DNA from: Deltaproteobacteria bacterium
GTDB lineage: Bacteria; Desulfobacterota; Desulfuromonadia; Geobacterales; Geobacteraceae
DNA: 35,423 nucleotides
Assembly: GCA_021847245.1 (NCBI GenBank)
Contig: JAJZUC010000026.1
Span: 1 to 35,423, forward strand
Direction: 5' to 3'
Shown in pieces: positions 33,827 through 35,423 of this stretch (the first letter of the stretch is position 1; the number at the start of each line of letters is the position of its first letter). The translations under genes were made by a program, and so were the position numbers. The notes beneath the pieces were generated by a model, which worked only from the letters and a program-made list of their open reading frames with translations, had not been told where the DNA came from and ran no database searches.

Positions 33827-34840
33827 ATGCAATCGCAACTGTGCAACAAGATGAACTGCACCGACGAAGGAGCGTCGGCCGTTACTGCCGGGGGAGGAAC
33901 GCCGGTGGAGGGGGGGGAGGAAGTTGCGGCGCGGGAGGCGCTCCGCGCTGCCGTCCGCCAGGCAAAGTGGCACCTGGGGCTCGTTCTCTTCGTGGCGGTT
34001 TCGCTTCCCGTCGTCCTCATTCCCCGCCGTATCGCCGTCGGGCTCGGGGGAATGGCCGGCTCCCTCGCCTTCCGTCTCCTCCCCAGGGTGCGGCGGACCG
34101 CCGTCGGCAACATCCGGGAGTCGCTCCCGTACCTGGCTACCCTCCCCGAGTGGGACCCCGCCTGCGGAACCCCCGAGGCGATCGCGCGGCGCACCTTCGC
34201 CAACTACGGCCGGACGGTGGTCGAGGTGCTGAAGCTCTACTACGGCTGCGGCGCCGGCCTTATGGAGCGGGTGGAATTCCGGGGGATGGAGCACTACGAA
34301 CGGGCCCGGGAAAAGGGGAAAGGGATCCTCTTCGTCACCGGCCACTGCGGCAACTGGGAGCTCATGGCCCTCACCTTCGGCGCCCGCTTCGCCGACGTGG
34401 CGGTGGTCGCCCGCCGCCAGAAGTTTCCCCGGTTCAACGGCCTGCTGAACCGGCTTCGCCACGGCTTCGGCAACAGCGTCATCTACGCCGAGGGGGCGGC
34501 TCGCAGCATCTTCTTCCGGCTCCGGAAGCGGGGGATCGTCGGCATCCTGATCGACCAGGCGGTGCAGGAAAACGAGGGGGGGGTGGTCGACTTCCTCGGC
34601 CGCGGCGCCTGGACCACCACCATGCCGGCGGTGGTCGCCGCCCGGACCGGCGCCCCGCTCCTGCCGATCTTCATCCACCGGGAGGGGGGGCGGCACGTGG
34701 TCACCATCCACCCCGAGGTCCCTGCTCCGTCCGACGACCCCCTGGACGGCACCCGGCGTCTGAACCGCGCCATCGAGGGGCAGATCGCCAGCCACCCCGA
34801 CGAGTGGCTCTGGGTCTACCGACGCTGGAAGCGGACCTGA
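33827..34840 (+). CDS. LpxL/HtrB-like lysophospholipid or lipid A acyltransferase
   Basis: The 337-residue protein belongs to the HtrB/LpxL family, inner-membrane enzymes that add secondary acyl chains to lipid A. One hydrophobic segment lies at about 49-66 (HLGLVLFVAVSLPVVLIP). The catalytic H173-x4-E178 (TGHCGNWE) is present, followed by GILIDQAVQENEGG and the C-terminal WLWVYRRWK typical of the family. The ATG at 33827 has AAGGA 9 bp upstream; the first about 40 residues are polar, and an ATG at 33851 could be the true start. It is convergent with the Crp/Fnr gene across a 72-bp gap with a T-run but no clear stem. Confidence 0.9.
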   Translation: MQSQLCNKMNCTDEGASAVTAGGGTPVEGGEEVAAREALRAAVRQAKWHLGLVLFVAVSLPVVLIPRRIAVGLGGMAGSLAFRLLPRVRRTAVGNIRESLPYLATLPEWDPACGTPEAIARRTFANYGRTVVEVLKLYYGCGAGLMERVEFRGMEHYERAREKGKGILFVTGHCGNWELMALTFGARFADVAVVARRQKFPRFNGLLNRLRHGFGNSVIYAEGAARSIFFRLRKRGIVGILIDQAVQENEGGVVDFLGRGAWTTTMPAVVAARTGAPLLPIFIHREGGRHVVTIHPEVPAPSDDPLDGTRRLNRAIEGQIASHPDEWLWVYRRWKRT

Positions 34841-34912
34841 CGCCGCGGTTCCTCCCTGGTTCCACCGGATCAGCCCTCTTTTTTTGCGTCTCTCTTCCTG
34901 GTGCAGCCGCCG

Positions 34913-35423
34913 CTACCCCGCGCTCCGCTTCCCCGCCAGCGCCGTCAGGCGCCCCATGTCGTGGATCACCACCCGGCTCCCCTCCACCTCGATGAGCCCT
35001 TCCTCCTTCAGCTTGCGGAACGACCGCGACAGGGTCTCGCTCACCGTCCCGAGGCGCGACGCCAGCTCCCCCTTCTTCATATCCAGATCCAGATAGGTTT
35101 TCCCCTGGAAGGAGGTCGACTTGCGCTCCGTCAGCTCCACCAGGTAGGCGGCGAGCCGGACCGGCACCTCGGCGAAGGAGAGCTCCTCGATCTGCCGGGC
35201 AAAGCGGCGCAGGAGCAGCGACAGGGAGACGATGAGGTTGAGGGAGAAGCGGGGGTTGCGCTCCAGAAGCCCCATGAACGCCTCCCGGGGGAAGAAGATC
35301 GCCTCCCCCTTCTCCAGGGCCCGGGCCTCGGCCGGGTATTTCCCGTCGCCGAAGAAGGCCGCCTCGGCGAAGGTCTCGCCGGGGTGGACGAAGTGGAGCA
35401 CCTTCTCCTTGCCGTCGGGGGAG
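34913..35423 (-). CDS. Crp/Fnr-family transcriptional regulator, N-terminus outside window
   Basis: At least 169 codons are open from the window edge; the true start lies beyond base 35423. The cyclic-nucleotide-binding-like fold is partly present (VLHFVHPGETFAEAAFFGDGKYPA and ALEKGEAIFFPREAF), then the dimer helix (RFSLNLIVSLSLLLRRFARQIEEL) and a winged-helix DNA-binding domain (KKGELASRLGTVSETLSRSF, RKLKEEGLIEVEGSRVVI). The phosphate-binding R/S residues of true Crp are not evident, so the ligand is unknown. No Fnr-type cysteines are visible in the part present. TAG at 34913-34915. Its target genes cannot be told. Confidence 0.92.
   Translation of the reverse strand, partial: SPDGKEKVLHFVHPGETFAEAAFFGDGKYPAEARALEKGEAIFFPREAFMGLLERNPRFSLNLIVSLSLLLRRFARQIEELSFAEVPVRLAAYLVELTERKSTSFQGKTYLDLDMKKGELASRLGTVSETLSRSFRKLKEEGLIEVEGSRVVIHDMGRLTALAGKRSAG

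Noticed and set aside
33508-33854. Open + frames through the gap after the carotenoid oxygenase
   Set aside because: They start inside the oxygenase gene in wrong frames and cross the inverted-repeat element; no motif or start site supports a gene.
34841-34912. Terminator between the LpxL-like and Crp/Fnr genes
   Set aside because: A T-run is present near 34877 but no stable stem precedes it on either strand.

Overview
The window looks like a chromosomal piece of a GC-rich deltaproteobacterium close to Geobacter (Geobacterales). This is inferred from gene content and style: a gatCAB tRNA amidotransferase, mtnA-glnE, a GGDEF response regulator, an MFS-acyltransferase-AMP ligase fusion, a B12-type radical SAM gene, a PagL-like deacylase, and many palindromic and heptad repeats. 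No database search was possible, so the genus is a judgement.

Layout. 1-2199 (+): end of rpe, a Nudix hydrolase and a GGDEF response regulator. 2178-7071 (-): mtnA, glnE and an endonuclease III-like glycosylase, tightly overlapping. 7121-11331 (-): a dinD remnant and a 1276-residue single-chain restriction-modification enzyme. 11347-15403 (-): gatC, gatA, gatB, with an MNT/HEPN pair lodged between gatA and gatB. 15525-22285 (-): the aas-like fusion, an amidohydrolase and a UvrD/PcrA helicase. 22314-29564 (-): a four-gene system of an MmeI-like DNA methyltransferase, a DUF1016 PD-(D/E)XK nuclease, a DEAD/DEAH helicase and a GIY-YIG protein, with a winged-helix remnant inside it. 29862-33507 (+): a 17-codon leader ORF, a B12-binding/radical SAM protein, a PagL-like lipid A deacylase and a Tat-exported carotenoid oxygenase. 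33521-33724: a repeat with long inverted ends. 33827-34840 (+): an LpxL/HtrB-like acyltransferase. 34913-35423 (-): the C-terminal part of a Crp/Fnr regulator.

The main theme is accessory defence genes placed inside or directly against housekeeping transcription units. A TA-like pair and a restriction-modification gene sit in the gatCAB-mtnA-glnE run. A multi-gene methyltransferase/nuclease/helicase cluster sits directly upstream of uvrD on the same strand. By eye the accessory genes are clearly lower in GC than their neighbours. The strongest candidate for an under-described system is the 22.3-29.6 kb cluster, with its degenerate wHTH ORF and a 10-bp-periodic CATAA array just ahead of the helicase start. 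A second is the hairpin-covered leader peptide in front of the radical SAM gene. Several mobile palindromes occur, one family lying in frame inside the restriction-modification gene.
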